Shown here piece after piece: positions 63,424-64,000 of a stretch of DNA of 64,000 nucleotides. Both the position numbers and the translations under genes were made by a program. A model generated the notes under the pieces. The model searched no databases and was not told where the DNA came from. It was given only the letters and a program-made list of their open reading frames with translations. The DNA comes from Parvibaculum lavamentivorans DS-1. Lineage in GTDB: Bacteria > Pseudomonadota > Alphaproteobacteria > Parvibaculales > Parvibaculaceae. The DNA is taken from NCBI RefSeq assembly GCF_000017565.1, contig NC_009719.1, positions 1,426,001-1,490,000 of the forward strand, in the 5' to 3' direction. The stretch's first letter is position 1, and the number at the start of each line of letters is the position of its first letter.

Positions 63424-64000
63424 ATGTTCGGTCACAAAGCCAGCAGGGGCCGCCGGAAATCTCTTCTGGCAGGCTACTCGACCAACCTCGGCGAACTCAT
63501 GTCTCGCCAGAGGTCGGAGGTTGCCTTGCGCTCGGCCAAGATCGAAGCCGACATGGCAAGCCGGACCAAATCCGAATTCCTTGCGAATATGAGCCACGAG
63601 CTGCGGACGCCGCTCAACGCCATTATCGGTTTTTCGGAATTCATCCAGCACATTGCGGCAAGCGGCAAACCTTCTGAAAAGACCGGCGAATATGCGACGC
63701 ATATTGCAGGCGCCGGCCGCCACCTCCTCAATATCATCTCCGACATTCTCGATATTGCGAAAATCGAGAGCGGCACGTTTTCGCTCGCTACCGAGCCTTA
63801 TGACGTGCGCGAACTTGTGGATGCCTGCATTGTGCTGATCGAACCTCGCATCCGAGAGAAGAAGCAGGTGCTCGAGATCAAGGCCGACCCGTCGCTGCCG
63901 GAGGTGCCGGTCGATGCGCGCCGGATCAAGCAGGTGCTCATCAACCTCCTGTCCAACGCGCACAAGTTTACCGGTGAAGGCGGACGCATCGTGCTGGTTG
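63424..64000 (+). CDS. Sensor histidine kinase, N-terminal part (runs off right edge)
   Basis: The visible 192 residues have a short basic leader, then a HisKA domain with phosphorylated His58 in NMSHELRTPLNAIIGFSE, and the start of the ATPase domain with the N-box INLLSNAHKFT. There is no membrane segment or sensor domain before HisKA, so it is either a soluble kinase or a shortened PleC/DivJ-like protein. The start lacks a clear ribosome-binding site and sits 235 bases from the pseudogene. A response-regulator partner is not visible. Confidence 0.85.
   Translation, partial: MFGHKASRGRRKSLLAGYSTNLGELMSRQRSEVALRSAKIEADMASRTKSEFLANMSHELRTPLNAIIGFSEFIQHIAASGKPSEKTGEYATHIAGAGRHLLNIISDILDIAKIESGTFSLATEPYDVRELVDACIVLIEPRIREKKQVLEIKADPSLPEVPVDARRIKQVLINLLSNAHKFTGEGGRIVLV

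Overview
The window is high-GC, gene-dense DNA from an alphaproteobacterium. The main evidence is the hemC-hemD-mitofilin(Mic60-like)-hemY block, the ubiH/amt/glnK/ftsK/lolA/xthA neighbourhood, a homospermidine synthase, DUF1674/SDHAF4-type and Trm112-type small proteins, and many start/stop overlaps. Codon use and gene content resemble Hyphomicrobiales such as Parvibaculum. That taxon is my recognition, not something proved by the sequence. There is no rRNA operon, prophage, IS transposase or CRISPR array.

Layout. 0-6 kb: edge of xthA, a hypothetical gene, a strong candidate small RNA gene, and a putrescine-catabolism cluster (puuD-like, puuA-like, class III aminotransferase). 5-10 kb: lolA, ftsK and a class I aminotransferase. 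10-15.5 kb: a nitrogen block with three ammonium transporters and one glnK, each transcript start region carrying a sigma54-like element, plus one NtrC-like palindrome. 15.8-20.8 kb: PQQ quinohaemoprotein dehydrogenase, amidase and a UbiH-type hydroxylase. 20.8-30.9 kb: housekeeping genes (DUF971, Trm112, Lon-N, CnoX-like thioredoxin, ProX, tRNA-Gly, YchJ, two tandem UMF1 transporters, a TylF-type methyltransferase, purH, thioesterase). 30.9-42.2 kb: heparinase-like gene, rpe, three methyltransferases, rsmB, htpX, DUF1674, extensin-like, nuclease, a 23-residue hydrophobic peptide and acs. 42-49 kb: sulfotransferase, CoA-transferase, creatininase-like and small accessory genes, a Fic/Doc-type toxin-antitoxin module, a MazG-like gene and three unrelated palindromic intergenic repeats. 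48.5-59.8 kb: Rieske, EVE, YciI, gpsA, then TetR with two related micro-membrane proteins and a hydrolase placed between gpsA and tsaD, then hemC-hemD-Mic60-hemY-hydrolase. 59.9-64 kb: tRNA-Thr, homospermidine synthase, a small YRG-repeat gene diverging from a ribbon-helix-helix/PII fusion gene, a CoA-transferase pseudogene and a histidine kinase cut by the right edge.

Themes. Nitrogen status: Amt x3, GlnK and the RHH-PII fusion. Polyamines: homospermidine synthesis and putrescine breakdown. Cell surface: methyltransferases, sulfotransferase, heparinase-like.

Best candidates for something undescribed: (1) an open reading frame joining an N-terminal ribbon-helix-helix DNA-binding module to a complete PII protein, facing a promoter studded with three heptamer repeats; (2) a ~155-nt small RNA with three hairpins whose loops are all C-rich; (3) a pair of homologous single-helix peptides behind a TetR regulator.
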